In this document: positions 30,373-41,682 of the stretch, in pieces
Layout: the number at the start of each line of letters is the position of its first letter
How positions within the stretch are numbered: position 1 is the stretch's first letter
From: Diphasiastrum complanatum
Lineage: Eukaryota; Streptophyta; Lycopodiopsida; Lycopodiales; Lycopodiaceae
Length of the DNA: 64,000 nt
Reading direction: 5' to 3'
Assembly: GCA_029204225.1 (NCBI GenBank)
Contig: CM055098.1
Coordinates: 18,259,303-18,323,302 of the forward strand
Notes under the pieces: model-generated
What the model was told of the DNA's origin: nothing
Databases searched by the model: none
Seen by the model: the letters and a program-made list of their open reading frames with translations, nothing else
Program-made: the position numbers and the translations under genes

Positions 30373-31205
30373 TGTTTGAGAAATGCAAAAATAAGCTTGG
30401 TAGAGGCCAAAAATCTTGTATACAGAAGAACACACATGTGTGGAGCCTGTTCCCATGTGTGAAAATAGTGTACTTGTCATGTACCATAATCATATAGGTG
30501 ATACATATGATTTAATTCAAGTTCTAGTGGCTAAAAAGGCCAAAAACTAGATTTCTACACATATGACCCATGGCAGCAATCTATTGATTGCATGAGCCAC
30601 ATCCTTTGGTTAGGTGTCATATCCCATGTGTAGAGGACAGCTCACATGTGTGGAATAAGCTGAAGTAGGTGAATTTTGACTTCTAGAAGATTTCCAAGTA
30701 GATCTCCATATAGAAGGAAAATGGACCAAAAGTGCTCAAAATAGAAGGTTTTGTCCAAGTGTCAGTTTTGCATGATGAATCATCATATGACAAAGCACCT
30801 TCACACATGTGGGATCATAGGGATGATCAGTACCACGAGCTCCCAGTTATTGTATATATAGAGCCACATTTGTCCATATCAATGTGAGACACCAATCTTG
30901 GTTTTGGAAGCAATTTTGAGTGATTCTCTCCATTTGTCTACATTTGTTTTGATTGTTTTGAGGTTCTATCAATGTGTACTTGATTTTCAAGTTGGAGTCC
31001 GTACTCAGACAGTGTTTCACACGTGTGAAACCAGAAAGTACACTTACCTTCAATTAATGATTGTTCTTGTTAGGATTTTGTGTCTAGAATTGATCTAGAT
31101 TGATCTTAATCCGAAGTAGATTGATAGATCAAGTAATATGACAACCAATCCCTCTTGAGGATCAGATTAGTATCCACTCTTGGTCCTTTTTGTACCTTTT
31201 CCACA
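30373..31205 (+). repeat. 5' LTR
   Basis: It ends in CA directly before the primer-binding site. It matches 34781-35444 from GAAATGCAAAAATAAGC onward. It carries CACATGTG-type palindromes near 30433, 30452, 30648 and 30804, a TATATATAGAG promoter-like box at about 30853, and the perfect palindrome TTTCACACGTGTGAAA at 31015. Confidence 0.85.
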
Positions 31206-31218
31206 TGGTATCAGAGCC
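31206..31218 (+). other. primer-binding site, initiator tRNA-Met type
   Basis: TGGTATCAGAGCC abuts the LTR end, the canonical plant copia priming site. Confidence 0.9.
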
Positions 31219-32820
31219 TAGTACAAGAGGTTTTGAAATTGATAGGGTTAATCCAAATCAAAGCCAAAATTAGCAGTTTTTTGGAAACTAGTCAAATTTT
31301 GGGTAGCGATTTGGATTTGATAGATATTCTCAAAAATTTTGGACCAGAACTTGTTGTGGGCTGTAGGAACCCTTTTCACACATGTGAGGCCGTACAGCTC
31401 CAGTTTTGGTTGAAAAAATTCAAAAATTTGTACAATTTGACTCACACACCCAATTTGAGAGATTTTTGGTGCAAAATCAAGCATTTTCTATAGAGAATCT
31501 AGTCCCTTGATTAGTTCTTGGATTAGATCAGCCAAGAAATCAAATTTGAAGCTTGAAATAGGTGCATTAATTGATCATCTCTTATTTTTTGAGTGCTAGA
31601 TTTGTTCAAGAGTGATAGGGTAAAATTTAGAAGCATCAATTTGCTAGAAAACATCTCTGTCATCCAAGTGAAACCTTTGAGAGTTTCTAGTGCATATAGA
31701 GCATCTATGCAAATATTTTGTAGAATTTGACATAGATTGGCTTAAATTGAGAGTTCTAGAAAAGAAATTACTCAATTTGTTTGAGTGATTGTAAGGTTTG
31801 AAAAGAGTCATTAAGGTGTCTATGGCAAATGTGTAGAGAGAGATCCAATTTTCTAAGAGTTCCTTCCTTTGTAGAGGGCAAGATCTAGAAGCTCATTATG
31901 TGTTGTTGTTGGTGGAGAGTTTGTCTCTTCCTAGGTGATCAAATCTTTCTAAGTGGCATTAGCTCTTTCAAGCACAATATCTTATTGAGAAAAATCACAA
32001 CTTTTGATTTTGAATTTCATTCCAAGTCTTTAGAGGTAGAGTAATTGGTGGAATCCAATAGAGGTGATTGAATCAATTTATTGAGAAAACATTGACATAG
32101 TATGTATGAAACTCAAATTAGTTCTATTCAACACACTATGCAACGAGGCCATTTTTTCTCTCTAGACATAATGTTCGCTATTACAGTGGATGCCATATTT
32201 TCTTTGTGAGAGTGTGAGGGTCAATTTGAGATCCCATTGGATGTCTAGAATGAGGAGGAGTCCATATTTGAGTATTTATGCATGGTTGAGATCTTTGTGA
32301 ATCTCTAGTTGTCTAATTTTTTAAGCTTTGTGAAAAATTGGTGGTATAGTTTGTTGTCAAATCAAATAAATTCATTCTAAATCTCAAGTGTGAGATTATT
32401 GGGGTCAAGAGTGATTCCAAAAGAAGTGATTAACTTTGATTTTCATGTATTTGAAACAAAACCCATCTTTTGTTCAAGAATCTCAAGTGTTGAGAGAACT
32501 AGTCAAGTGAAAAGGAAAATCTAGGTGTCAAATCTTTTTCATATCCATTTCAACTTTCAAAGAAAAGAGTCATTGGTATTTGATGAGTCCAATAGGATAT
32601 TGGATCTGATTTCTTTTGTGATTTGATTCAAAGATTGTGTGCTTTTGTCTTAGTGATCAAAGCAAAGTTTCCAAGTGACTAGTCATTAGTGTGAAGATTG
32701 ATTCTTAGGTTTGTGAGCTAGATCTTTTGTAGATCCTTCTAGATTATTGAAAATGTTCAAATCTAATCTCTTGAAAGTCACAAATTACATTTGTAGAATC
32801 ATGTCATAGGTTTTTATTCA
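31219..32820 (+). other. long leader/decayed gag region
   Basis: This 1.6-kb stretch lies where a gag domain is expected. Its short open frames do not resemble Gag. It is probably decayed coding sequence or an untranslated leader. Confidence 0.4.
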
Positions 32821-32821
32821 C

Positions 32822-33475
32822 ATGACATCAATAGGTGGCATCCTATTGAAGGAAAGAAAGGATCCTAAGTACAACCTTTGTGGCAAGGGAGGATATATTT
32901 TCTCAAGATGCTACAAAAAGAAGACCAATCCATCCAAGGAGAACCAAAGCAAGGTGGCCGAGGTGAAGGATGGAGCTTCAAGTTTGAAATGCAAATACAA
33001 GAAGGACAAGTCCAAGGGAAGGTGTTTCCTTTGTGGAAAGGTGAATGAGGCTTGGAGTCTCACAAGGACTTGCAAGATTTGTCTTCAAGAGTCCATCACA
33101 ACACATGTCAAATCTTTTGAAATTTTTCATTTGGAAGTGCATTGTTTGGTTCAAGATGCAAAGATAGATGTCACTTTCATGAAAGTAACTTGGATTTATT
33201 TTATGTCCTTGGAAAGTATTTTGCTTGGAACTTTAAATAAGCTCAAACTTATTATTATGATCCAAGAGAAATCAATCAAGAATAAGGAGCAGCAATCACA
33301 AAATGAAAATAGTTTCATTTTTGCTATCATGTCAACTTATGAAGAACCATTTTGCTTTGAAGACATTTTTGTATCTCAAAGGTGGATTAAGGCAATACTA
33401 GTTGAGTGTGATGCCCTAAAAGATAGCAAAATATGTTTTCCTTGTAAGATTACATTAGTTATGAAGTCAAGGTAA
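32822..33475 (+). CDS. gag zinc-knuckle remnant joined to an RT N-terminal scrap
   Basis: The 217 residues include YNLCGKGGYIFSRCYKKK, a CCHC knuckle with first Cys and His replaced by Tyr, and GRCFLCGK, half of a second knuckle. The end, EEPFCFEDIFVSQRWIKAIL, resembles the copia RT entry segment (E-P-x-x-F-x-E-A ... W-x-x-A-M). Protease and integrase are missing between them. The Met at 32822 is only the first in the frame. Confidence 0.5.
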   Translation: MTSIGGILLKERKDPKYNLCGKGGYIFSRCYKKKTNPSKENQSKVAEVKDGASSLKCKYKKDKSKGRCFLCGKVNEAWSLTRTCKICLQESITTHVKSFEIFHLEVHCLVQDAKIDVTFMKVTWIYFMSLESILLGTLNKLKLIIMIQEKSIKNKEQQSQNENSFIFAIMSTYEEPFCFEDIFVSQRWIKAILVECDALKDSKICFPCKITLVMKSR

Positions 33476-33520
33476 TGGAAATATCTTCATAATGTAGGAT
33501 CTTTTGGTTTCAATAAGATC

Positions 33521-34570
33521 ATGAATGATGTGTTCATTCATAAAGATGAAAATTGTAAGTTTTCAATCTTAAAGGCAATTTGTAAACTTCTTATGAGAAT
33601 AAGTGAAGCATCCAAAGTGGACACTTATATCCATAAGCAAGTAGTTAGCCTTATTGAGATGGAAATGCCTTTTGATTTCAATATTAGAAAAATCATGCCA
33701 AGTTGTGGTGATTTTTGGACTTATGTTTCTAGCATAAGTAATTTTGATAATCATAGGAAGTGCATATTGTGTGGTCATAGTTGTTGTGATCATTATGAGA
33801 CATGGAGGTCGCGGATTTCCATCAAGAAGGAGCACCATGAAGAGGATCTTAAAGAATCATCTCAAGGTTCAAGTGTGCCAAGGATTGAGGAGAAGAGACC
33901 TTCTCAAGTTGTGATTCCAAAAAGAAACCCAAGAAATATGGTTGATTTCATGTGGCTCACACAAGGGAAAGAGGAGCATATCTCATGTGGTATACATCTC
34001 ATACTTACTTCTCTTATGTCATTTGATAAATCAATTTGCTTTAATGAGATCGTTGCATCTCAAAATTGGAGTAAAGCCATACTAGTTGAGTATGAAGTCT
34101 CTCTTGAGAACATAGATGATGTTCTTAAAAGGTCGAAATTGATTTTAAATCAATTAGAAAGCAAATGGTTATTTCATCAAATGTATGCTCTTAAGTCATG
34201 TAAGAGGAAAAGTGATTTGTTCACTCATAGTTTGAAAATTTGTATTGAGGCAAATTGTAAACTCTTTATCAGAGTAAGTGAATCATCTTCTATAGACACT
34301 TATCTCCATAATAAAGTATTTAGCCTAATTGGATCTGAGATTAGCATGGTAAACAAGCATGAAGATATGATACAAACACTTTGTTATTATAGCATGCATA
34401 GTCTTGCCAATCTGGATGAGTCTAATTCTCTAGATTGTGGTAACATGATGGTAGATCTTTGTGGTCCTAATATATCAAGAAGAAATCTTTATTTTCTCAT
34501 GAAAGAGCATGCACATGAAGAAGGAGCAAGCCTCAAGGTCAAGCATCTACATGAAAATTGGAAGGAATGA
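33521..34570 (+). CDS. RT-replacement module, orphan protein of 349 residues
   Basis: This is an unbroken frame with two copies of one motif: AICKLLMRISEASKVDTYI near residues 18-36 and EANCKLFIRVSESSSIDTYL near 243-262. Between them lies ICFNEIVASQNWSKAILVEY, an RT-entry-like scrap that repeats the one at the end of the preceding frame. So the module seems to have arisen by duplication of [RT scrap + CKLL motif]. The same motif is in the minus-strand element (about 3540-3610) and near 910-960. There is no known catalytic site. The first Met is at 33521; the frame may be part of a larger polyprotein. Function is unknown. Confidence 0.55.
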   Translation: MNDVFIHKDENCKFSILKAICKLLMRISEASKVDTYIHKQVVSLIEMEMPFDFNIRKIMPSCGDFWTYVSSISNFDNHRKCILCGHSCCDHYETWRSRISIKKEHHEEDLKESSQGSSVPRIEEKRPSQVVIPKRNPRNMVDFMWLTQGKEEHISCGIHLILTSLMSFDKSICFNEIVASQNWSKAILVEYEVSLENIDDVLKRSKLILNQLESKWLFHQMYALKSCKRKSDLFTHSLKICIEANCKLFIRVSESSSIDTYLHNKVFSLIGSEISMVNKHEDMIQTLCYYSMHSLANLDESNSLDCGNMMVDLCGPNISRRNLYFLMKEHAHEEGASLKVKHLHENWKE

Positions 34571-34771
34571 ATTTTGGAGGTGCTAGGATGGTGCAAAGCT
34601 CTCAAGCTCATCAAAGATGTCAACATCAAAGAAGCACTATCATGGATATGGTGATTTCAGATCAACATCAAGCTCATTTGCTGATCTTCACACCTTTTGA
34701 ACCAACAAAGACCAATTCAGCCCATGGAGTCAAGTTCAAGATCATCATGTTTTCCATCAAGCTAGATTTTT

Positions 34772-34780
34772 GAGGAGGAG
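34772..34780 (+). other. polypurine tract
   Basis: GAGGAGGAG sits directly before the TGTGAAAAATGC start of the 3' LTR, the expected site for plus-strand priming. Confidence 0.8.
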
Positions 34781-35444
34781 TGTGAAAAATGCAAAAATAA
34801 GCTTGGTAGAGGCCAAAAATCTTGTATATAGATGAACACACACATGTGGAACCTGTTCCCATGTGTGAAAATAGTGTACTTGTCATGTACCATAATCATA
34901 TAGGTTGTACATATGATTTAATTCAAGTTCTAGTGGCTAAAAAGACCAAAAACTAGTTTTCTAGACATATGACACATGGCAGCAATCTATTGATTGCATG
35001 AGCCACATCCTTTGGTTTGGTGTCATATCCCATGTGTAGAGGATAGCTCACATGTGTGGAATAAGCTGAAGTAGGCGAATTTTGACTTCTAGATGATTTC
35101 CAAGTAGATCTCCATATAGAAGGAAAATGGACCAAAAGTGCTCAAAATAGAAGGATTTGTCCAAGTGTCAGTTTTGCATGATGAATCATCATATGACAAA
35201 GCACCTTCACACATGTGGGATCATAGGGATGATCAGTACCACGAGCTCCTAGTTATTGTATATATAGAGCTACATTTGTCCATAATCAATGTGAGACACC
35301 AATCTTGGTTTTGGAAGCAATTTTGAGTGATTCTCTCCATTTGTCTACATTTGTTTTGATTGTTTTGAGGTTCTATCAATGTGTACTTGATTTTCAAGTT
35401 GGAGTCCGTACTCAGAGAGTGTTTCACACGTGTGAAACCAGACT
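34781..35444 (+). repeat. 3' LTR, truncated
   Basis: It matches the 5' LTR up to TGTGAAACCAGA, then is cut. The lost part is about 165 bp. Confidence 0.85.
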
Positions 35445-37347
35445 AAGGTTCTGTTTCTCAATGCCATTGTTAAGACAATACTCCTTGAGTTCGGTGAAGA
35501 TGTATTCTCCCCCGTTGTCGGACCTCAATGCTTTGATTCTTTTGCCAGTTTGATTTTTTGCATGCTCTTTGAATTGTCTGAACTTGATGAAATCTTCTGC
35601 TTTATGTTTAATGAAGTAAACAACTATTCTTCGAGAGAATTCGTCAATAAAAGTAATTAAATACTTTGTATCTAGCAATGAAGGAGTTTGCATAGGTCCA
35701 CATATATCTGAATGAATAACATGTAACAGACCTTTTGCTGCATGTCTATAACTCGATCTAAAAGAAATCCTAGTCTGCTTTCCAAGGATGCAGACAGGGA
35801 GGTCGACTTTGTCGGTTGGATAGTCAAGATCAAGTGCTAGGGATTGTCTGGACATGTTCGATACAGATGCATGATTCAAGTGTCCTAAGCAATAATGTCA
35901 TAGTAATGCTTTATTGACAAGAACAAAAGTTTTCAAGACTTGACTAGAATCAAAATAACAATGTGCTAATCTATATAAGTATCCATGCCTCTTGCCAAGT
36001 CCAAGGATTTTATTGCTCCTATCGATAATTCTGCATTGATCAGACTAAAACTCCACCTTATGACCTAAATCTGTAATTCTACTTACTGATAACAGATTTG
36101 TAGAGAGTTTAGGAACATACAAGACTTTTGACAGTAGTTTGAATTGATCATGCTAGAACCTCAATCTTACAGAACCTTCACCTTCGATAGTGTGCATGCT
36201 ATTATCACCAAGACAAACATACTTCTTTGTTTTGTAAGGCATATAGGAATGGAAAATCTCACGATGATTGATCATATGTTGAGTAGCTCTAGAATCCAAA
36301 AACCACGACTCATCCAAATTTGCATATTTGTCTTTGACCATAAAAGTGTCTTCATCCATTTTGACATCAAGAGATGTTGTAACTGTATTTGCTTGTTGAT
36401 CATGTTGCTTGGTTGCACTCTTTGCTTTGAGAATTCGGCTATCCTGGATCTCATAATTATTGCACTTGCAATACCTACAAAATAGTTTCTTTTTCGACGA
36501 ATTTGGATTCGATGATTGTTCTTGACCTTGAGTCTGTTTCTGATTCAACGCGGACTACTTGAAACCTTTCCGCTCCTGTCGTTTCGAGCCCTTGTTGACA
36601 TATAGAGCATGATAAGAAGAGGTACACGAAGTGTCTTGACGTAACCTAGTGATAACTCTGGTAAGAGTTAAATCTGAGTGTGTCATGATGATCATCACCC
36701 AGTTCTCATATGTAGAGGACAGGCTTGAAAGCAATGTCATAATTGCATCTTGTTCGTCTATGACTGATTCGACAGTGGCCATCTATTGCAAGAGATTCTT
36801 GAATTGGTTAATATGATTATGAAGAGAATCATTGTTTGACATCTTGAGTATGAAAAATTTCCTTCAAAAATGCAACTTGGTACTTACGTCTCTCACATCA
36901 TATAGCGAGCTCAGGATGTCTTCTTTCGAAGTTTTAGCTTCAGCTATGTGGCCAATTTGAGTACCTGATATATTCAGAATAATAAACACGAAAGTTTTAC
37001 CATCCTTCGACTTCCACTTTGAGTCAACTTCATCGACTTAAGGCTTCACTTCGATACCTATAACAACATCCCACAACTCATTGGCTATTAGCAAGGTCTG
37101 CATCTTAAATTTCCATAAATGATAATTGGATCCATTCAGCTTGACTGCGATAAGATCGGCTTTACTTTGAAAATCCATCTGGAACATCAGACTATCGATA
37201 ATTTGATTGTCATTAAGAGAAAGATATAGTGTTGTGCTACAATTGAAAATCAATTCTCTGATACCGAAATAAATCAATTTGAACTAAAGATATCAAGTAT
37301 AAGAGCTTGCACGCTAATAAATAGTATTAGATCTTGAAGAAGAAAAG
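35445..37347 (-). pseudogene. copia gag-protease-integrase fragment
   Basis: In minus-strand order: Gag (37277-36555: LNGSNYHLWKFKMQTLL, DAIMTLLSSLSSTYENW), knuckle YCKCNNYEIQDS, protease ESWFLDSRATQHM with DSG changed to DSR, pre-integrase, and integrase start (HSDICGPMQTPS, FIDEFSRR, LRSDNGGEYI). It ends just past the second catalytic Asp, where the LTR of the neighbouring element cuts it at 35445. Several stops lie near 36550, 36030 and 35895. The primer-binding site at 37348-37359 shows the right end is 5'. Confidence 0.85.
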
Positions 37348-37359
37348 CTCTGATACCAT
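37348..37359 (-). other. primer-binding site of the minus-strand copia
   Basis: The minus strand reads TGGTATCAGAGC immediately inside the LTR that starts at 37360. Confidence 0.9.
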
Positions 37360-37940
37360 GTTGGAAAGAGGTGTGTGAAAGATAGATCGAATAGAGCCGA
37401 ATAAAAAAAATTGAACGACAAGAAAAAAACTTATCGTGCACAACGGAATAAACTATCTTTCTCTTTGTCTATGCATGACTACACCTATCAATTTCAAACA
37501 AAACAATATTGATAGAAATCATGTTCGATCTTAGAGTAACTAACTTTGAAATTATTAGTACTACAGTGATTACGTAGCCAAACATTAAAGCATTGAATTA
37601 TCAGACAAATAGTAAGTGATTATCAGTTACAAAAGCATTACAAATTAGAATTCATACTGACATGATACTTCAGGCAATAAAAGATAGATTGATTCAATAA
37701 AAGAAACAAATCGGAATGGAAATGAGCACAAAGGAATTGCAGATCAAAGTCGTGTGCTCAACAACTCTGTCTGAATTAAGCACTTTTGCTAATAAGCAGT
37801 AAGCACAATAGCAAAACTCTGAATCAACTCTAAAGAAATGAGCTAGATGCTCAAGACTGTTCATGCTCGCAGGCTTGAGAGAGATGCTAACTATGTTTCA
37901 AAGACATTATTATGACAGAAGTATATTTGTACTAAGCAAT

Positions 37941-37972
<32 letters not shown>
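37360..37972 (-). repeat. copia LTR (partial), ending in a GA tract
   Basis: It starts TGTTGGAAAGAGG, like the LTR at 49200. A GA microsatellite lies at 37943-37972, after which the rest of the LTR is missing and block X begins (AGCAGCGTTTTCTCC). Confidence 0.8.
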
Positions 37973-37976
<4 letters not shown>

Positions 37977-39058
37977 AGCGTTTTCTCCATGCCTGCCACT
38001 GAAGCATTCCTTTACCCGAGAAAAGTATGGAAGCTTTGTCCTCTAAGCACGAATTTAATATAAATCGGCTCGTTACTTCCGGGAGGAGTGGATGCAAGCC
38101 ATTAATGATTGCTTACTCAAGGGAGTCAACGAAGCTTGCTCGGTGTCTTGCATGGATGCATCGTGTTCGCATATCTACCGTTGACATGCATGTTCGTCCT
38201 TCTAAGGCGTCTCCTCAGATCTTTTCATGGCTGAAATGTCTACTCAATTTTGCAGTCTTCTCCAAACTAACGTGCCCGAGGAAATAGCTTATTCAGTGTG
38301 TCTTTTTTTCCTAAGCACTCTCTCAATTTTTGTTGTAATTTTTGTTATCTGCTTATCAGATGACTGATCTCCCTCGTCTTCATCTTCAAGATTGTAAAGC
38401 TTTCCAGTTTCTGATAGCCTCCAGTACTTTATCATATCGCTCTAAATTAGCAGATTATGAACAGTTTGGACGAGATATTAAGTTGTAGAATAGAGCACAT
38501 GGATGACTTGCAGGCTGCTACATGAGCTATGTTTACTAGTGAATGTTCACCCTATCCGTATATACTTCCATGAACCATACAGCTTTATATTGTTAAGCTA
38601 GTGACATACAACGAGCTGGTCAGTTATTGTCTATAAGTTCTCTTGTATGTCCTCATTTGTATGACTACATGGATGTTAGAATTTATAGTGATTCACTAGT
38701 TATTGTCTATCATTGGTTCTGTTGTATGTCCTCATTTGTATGACTACATGGCTTCTTTGAACGAAAAGAGACTATCCAAGCAATACATGAGGTATGAGAG
38801 TCTACATCTTAAATGATGGTTTTGTTTGTTTTCTATGGTTTGTATAGGTTTACAATGAGTTTATAAATAATGACATAGAGAAAAATAAACAATAAACATT
38901 CAATTCATACATAATGAAATAGAGGTGATGAAATATTCATACTCCAAAAAAGTCTACATATTGGCATTTTCTTTAAAAGGGCTTTCATGCTAACACCCTC
39001 TTTTCTACTTTTGCAAATAAGAAAAACACATCAAATCTAAGAAGTAATTAAAAGCTTT
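37973..39058 (+). repeat. block X, unit 3
   Basis: It is colinear with 27503-28531 with small indels and contains no gene. The LTR-terminus footprint seen at 28153 recurs at about 38672. Confidence 0.75.
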
Positions 39059-39335
39059 TTAGTTATCGTTCTCTTCTCCTTCATCGTTGTCTTTTGTGTT
39101 CACCTTTGTCCCCTTCTTCTTCTTGGTTTCCTCCCAAACTTTCCTCCACAAAGGAAGTGGATGTCCTCTACATACACATTCAGAAAAGAAATGAAATACT
39201 ATTAGCAAAACATATGTTTTAAAAATAAAATAAAAAAAAAATTATGTAGCAAAAAGTCAATGCTTGATATATGCCTTGTGTCGCAAGATAATCTCAACCA
39301 AGGCACCATAACCCTCGTGATATCCAATGTTGTAG
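39059..39335 (-). pseudogene. family G exons 2 and 3, partial copy
   Basis: Exon 3 (39167-39059) and exon 2 (about 39335-39262) are present; exon 2 reads YNIGYHEGYGALVEIILRH. This is the clearest array copy of the GYGALV exon. Confidence 0.6.
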
Positions 39336-39339
39336 ATAC

Positions 39340-40027
39340 TGCAAACGAAACAACCACGAAATACAAGACTGCCGAATACTTCAAGCGAAGAACAACAACA
39401 AAGGGAAGTTGAATCAAGTGGCAAATGCAGCTGCAGAAGCTCCACAGCCCATCCAAGAAGCAGATCATGATGCCTTCATGACCAACCATCAAGGAGCATC
39501 TGGCGACAGTTCTTGGTTCCTGGATTCCGGAGCCACTCAGCACATGACTAGCCTGATTGGCTGTTTCGAGTCCTATACATCTTACAGTACCCAGTAATTC
39601 GTTCTCCTTGCCGACAATAGCACACAAGCTATTAAAGGTGAAGGAACTGTAAAATTATACTTTGCAAATGATCAATCTAAGCTACTCTCCAAAGTTCTGT
39701 ATGTACCTAAGCTATCCACAAATTTGCTCTATGTAAGCAGAATCACAGATCTAGAACACATAGTAGAATTTGAATGTGATCAATGTAAAGTAGTTGATAG
39801 GACAGGCAAGATCCAAGCACTCAGAAAGAGACATGGATACTTGTATAAACTAAGTCATTGCTTTTCTGCCTCTATTCAGGCTCTCAGTACTTCAATTCAA
39901 TCAAATAAAGGCTCTAAGGAGACAGAAACCAAACAATCAGATGAAGCTTCCACCTCATGTAGTGACTCAACAAAGATGATTTCCAAAATCCCCGACAACT
40001 TTGTAGAACCACCTTTTGATCTTCCAT
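39340..40027 (+). pseudogene. copia knuckle/protease half of the chimera (unit 3)
   Basis: It has the same arrangement as 28809-29500: knuckle, SSWFLDSGATQHMTS, a TAA near 39595, LLYVSRITDLEH and KRHGYLYKLSHCF, then the Ser/Thr-rich linker ending FVEPPFDLP and a TGA at 40027. Confidence 0.8.
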
Positions 40028-40051
40028 GAAAGTTCAGAGATTTCACACTAG

Positions 40052-41682
40052 ATGACGTTGTTATCCGGCTACCACAACAACACCGGGAACCCACACCACG
40101 TTCCAACTCCTTTGAAGGACCTGCTAAGACAATTTGCATGGAATCATACAGAAATGAAAGGAATCCCACCTGAAATAGTGGTCCACAAGATTCTTTTAGA
40201 AGACAATGCTAAGCCTGTTAGGGCTAAACCTTATAGATCTAACCCTGTCTATTGTGAGAGGATCGATGAGGATATTAAGAAATTGCTGGATGTTGGCTTC
40301 ATTTATGAAGTTCAACATACTGATTGGGTGTCACTCATTGTGGTTGTACCCAAGAAACATGGCAAGCTTTGTATCTGTGTCGATCTTAAAAACCTTAATG
40401 CGGTTACAAAGAAAGACCATTTTCCCTTGCCTTTAACCACTCAAATCTTAGAGGAAATGGCAGGAGCTGAAGCTTTCAGCTTCTTGGATGGATTCAGCAG
40501 TTAATTCCTTGTTCAAATAGCCCTTGAACATAAACATGAAATGGCCTTTGCCACAAAGAACGGGGTTTATGCTTATAACATTATGCCTTTTGGCTTATGC
40601 AACGCCCCTTCAACATTCCAGAGGGTCATGCAACTGGCATTCCAAGACCTATTACTTCGGATTGTGGAGATTTATCTCGATGATCTGGGTGTACATTCCT
40701 CAGTAGCTACGCACTTTGACGCATTGGAGAAAATCTTCATTCGCTGTCGTAGATTCGGAATTTCTCTAAACCTTGATAAATGCCAAATATGGGTTATCGA
40801 TGGGGTCGTACTTGGGCATATAATTATAAAGGACGATATTTCTACCGACCCGTCAAAAATCAAGGTTATAGTCGAAATGCCCTTACCTGCAACAGTGAAG
40901 AAAGTATATGTCTTCCTTGGTCATATAAATTATTATTGCATCTTTATAATCGACTGTGTCGGCAAGGCAAGCCTCGTTTATTTAGTTGTGGTAGATCCTC
41001 GTTGGACCGAAAAACGAATTATTAAAGTCTTTGAGGAGTTGAAAACAGCCCTTACCACGGCACCCATACTCCGCTCACCAGATTATACGAAAGAGTTTCA
41101 TGTGCATACTGATGCAAGTAAGTATGCCATTGGAGGTCTTCTTGCACAACCGGACGAGTATGGCAAAGACTTCCCAATACGTTTCTTGAGCAGACAATTG
41201 GTGCCTGCTGAAGTAAACTATACAACCATTGAGAGAGAAGCATTGGCTATGGTCTATGTTATACAACAACTAAGACATTATTTATTAGGCCAGACCTTTG
41301 CGTTCTACACCGACCATCAAGCCCTATTATATATCGTTAATAAATCCTGTAAAACGGGACATATAGCTCGATGGATGTTGATATTAGAGGAATTTGATTT
41401 CCACGTAGTCGCTCAGAAAGGGACCCAACATTTCATGGCGGATCACTTTTCCTGACTACCAAATGTTGAAAAAACAACTGCACCAGTCAACAATGATCTC
41501 CCTGATGCATGCCTTTTTCAGATTGATGCTACACCCTTATGGGCTGAGGAGATCACTTAGTTTCTAACAATAGGCAGACTCAAAGAAGACCTAAGTACGG
41601 CGGCAAAAAAAAAATTCTTGCTAAAAGTAGCGCCCTTTCAGTTAATAGCGGGACAACTTTACAAAAGGGGCATTGACAGTAT
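40052..41682 (+). pseudogene. gypsy RT-RNaseH (unit 3)
   Basis: The RT runs from LKDLLRQFAWNH through DWVSLIVVVPK and FSFLDGFSS to a TAA at 40502, then on through MPFGLCNAPSTFQRVM, IYLDDLGVHS, HTDASKYAIGGLLAQ, EREALAM and ADHFS to the TGA at 41455 also present in unit 1. A solo LTR interrupts it at 41683, before the integrase. Confidence 0.85.

Larger units (their letters stand above)
30373..35444 (+). mobile_element. non-autonomous copia-derived LTR element with RT-replacement module
   Basis: LTRs at 30373-31205 and 34781-35444 flank a primer-binding site, a long leader, gag zinc-knuckle remnants and a 350-codon module in place of the polymerase. There is no protease DSG, no integrase DNGGEY and no YVDD. 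It is the plus-strand counterpart of the element at 2239-7290 but has lost more of pol. The 3' LTR is cut at 35444 against a copia integrase fragment; no target-site duplication could be tested. Confidence 0.85.

Noticed and set aside
30840-31100. Short frames inside the LTRs (also 35233-35553)
   Set aside because: They repeat because the LTR repeats; no coding feature and they overlap promoter-like sequence.
32220-32800. Possible host gene in the leader of the 30.4-35.4 kb element
   Set aside because: No long frame, splice pattern or motif could be supported.
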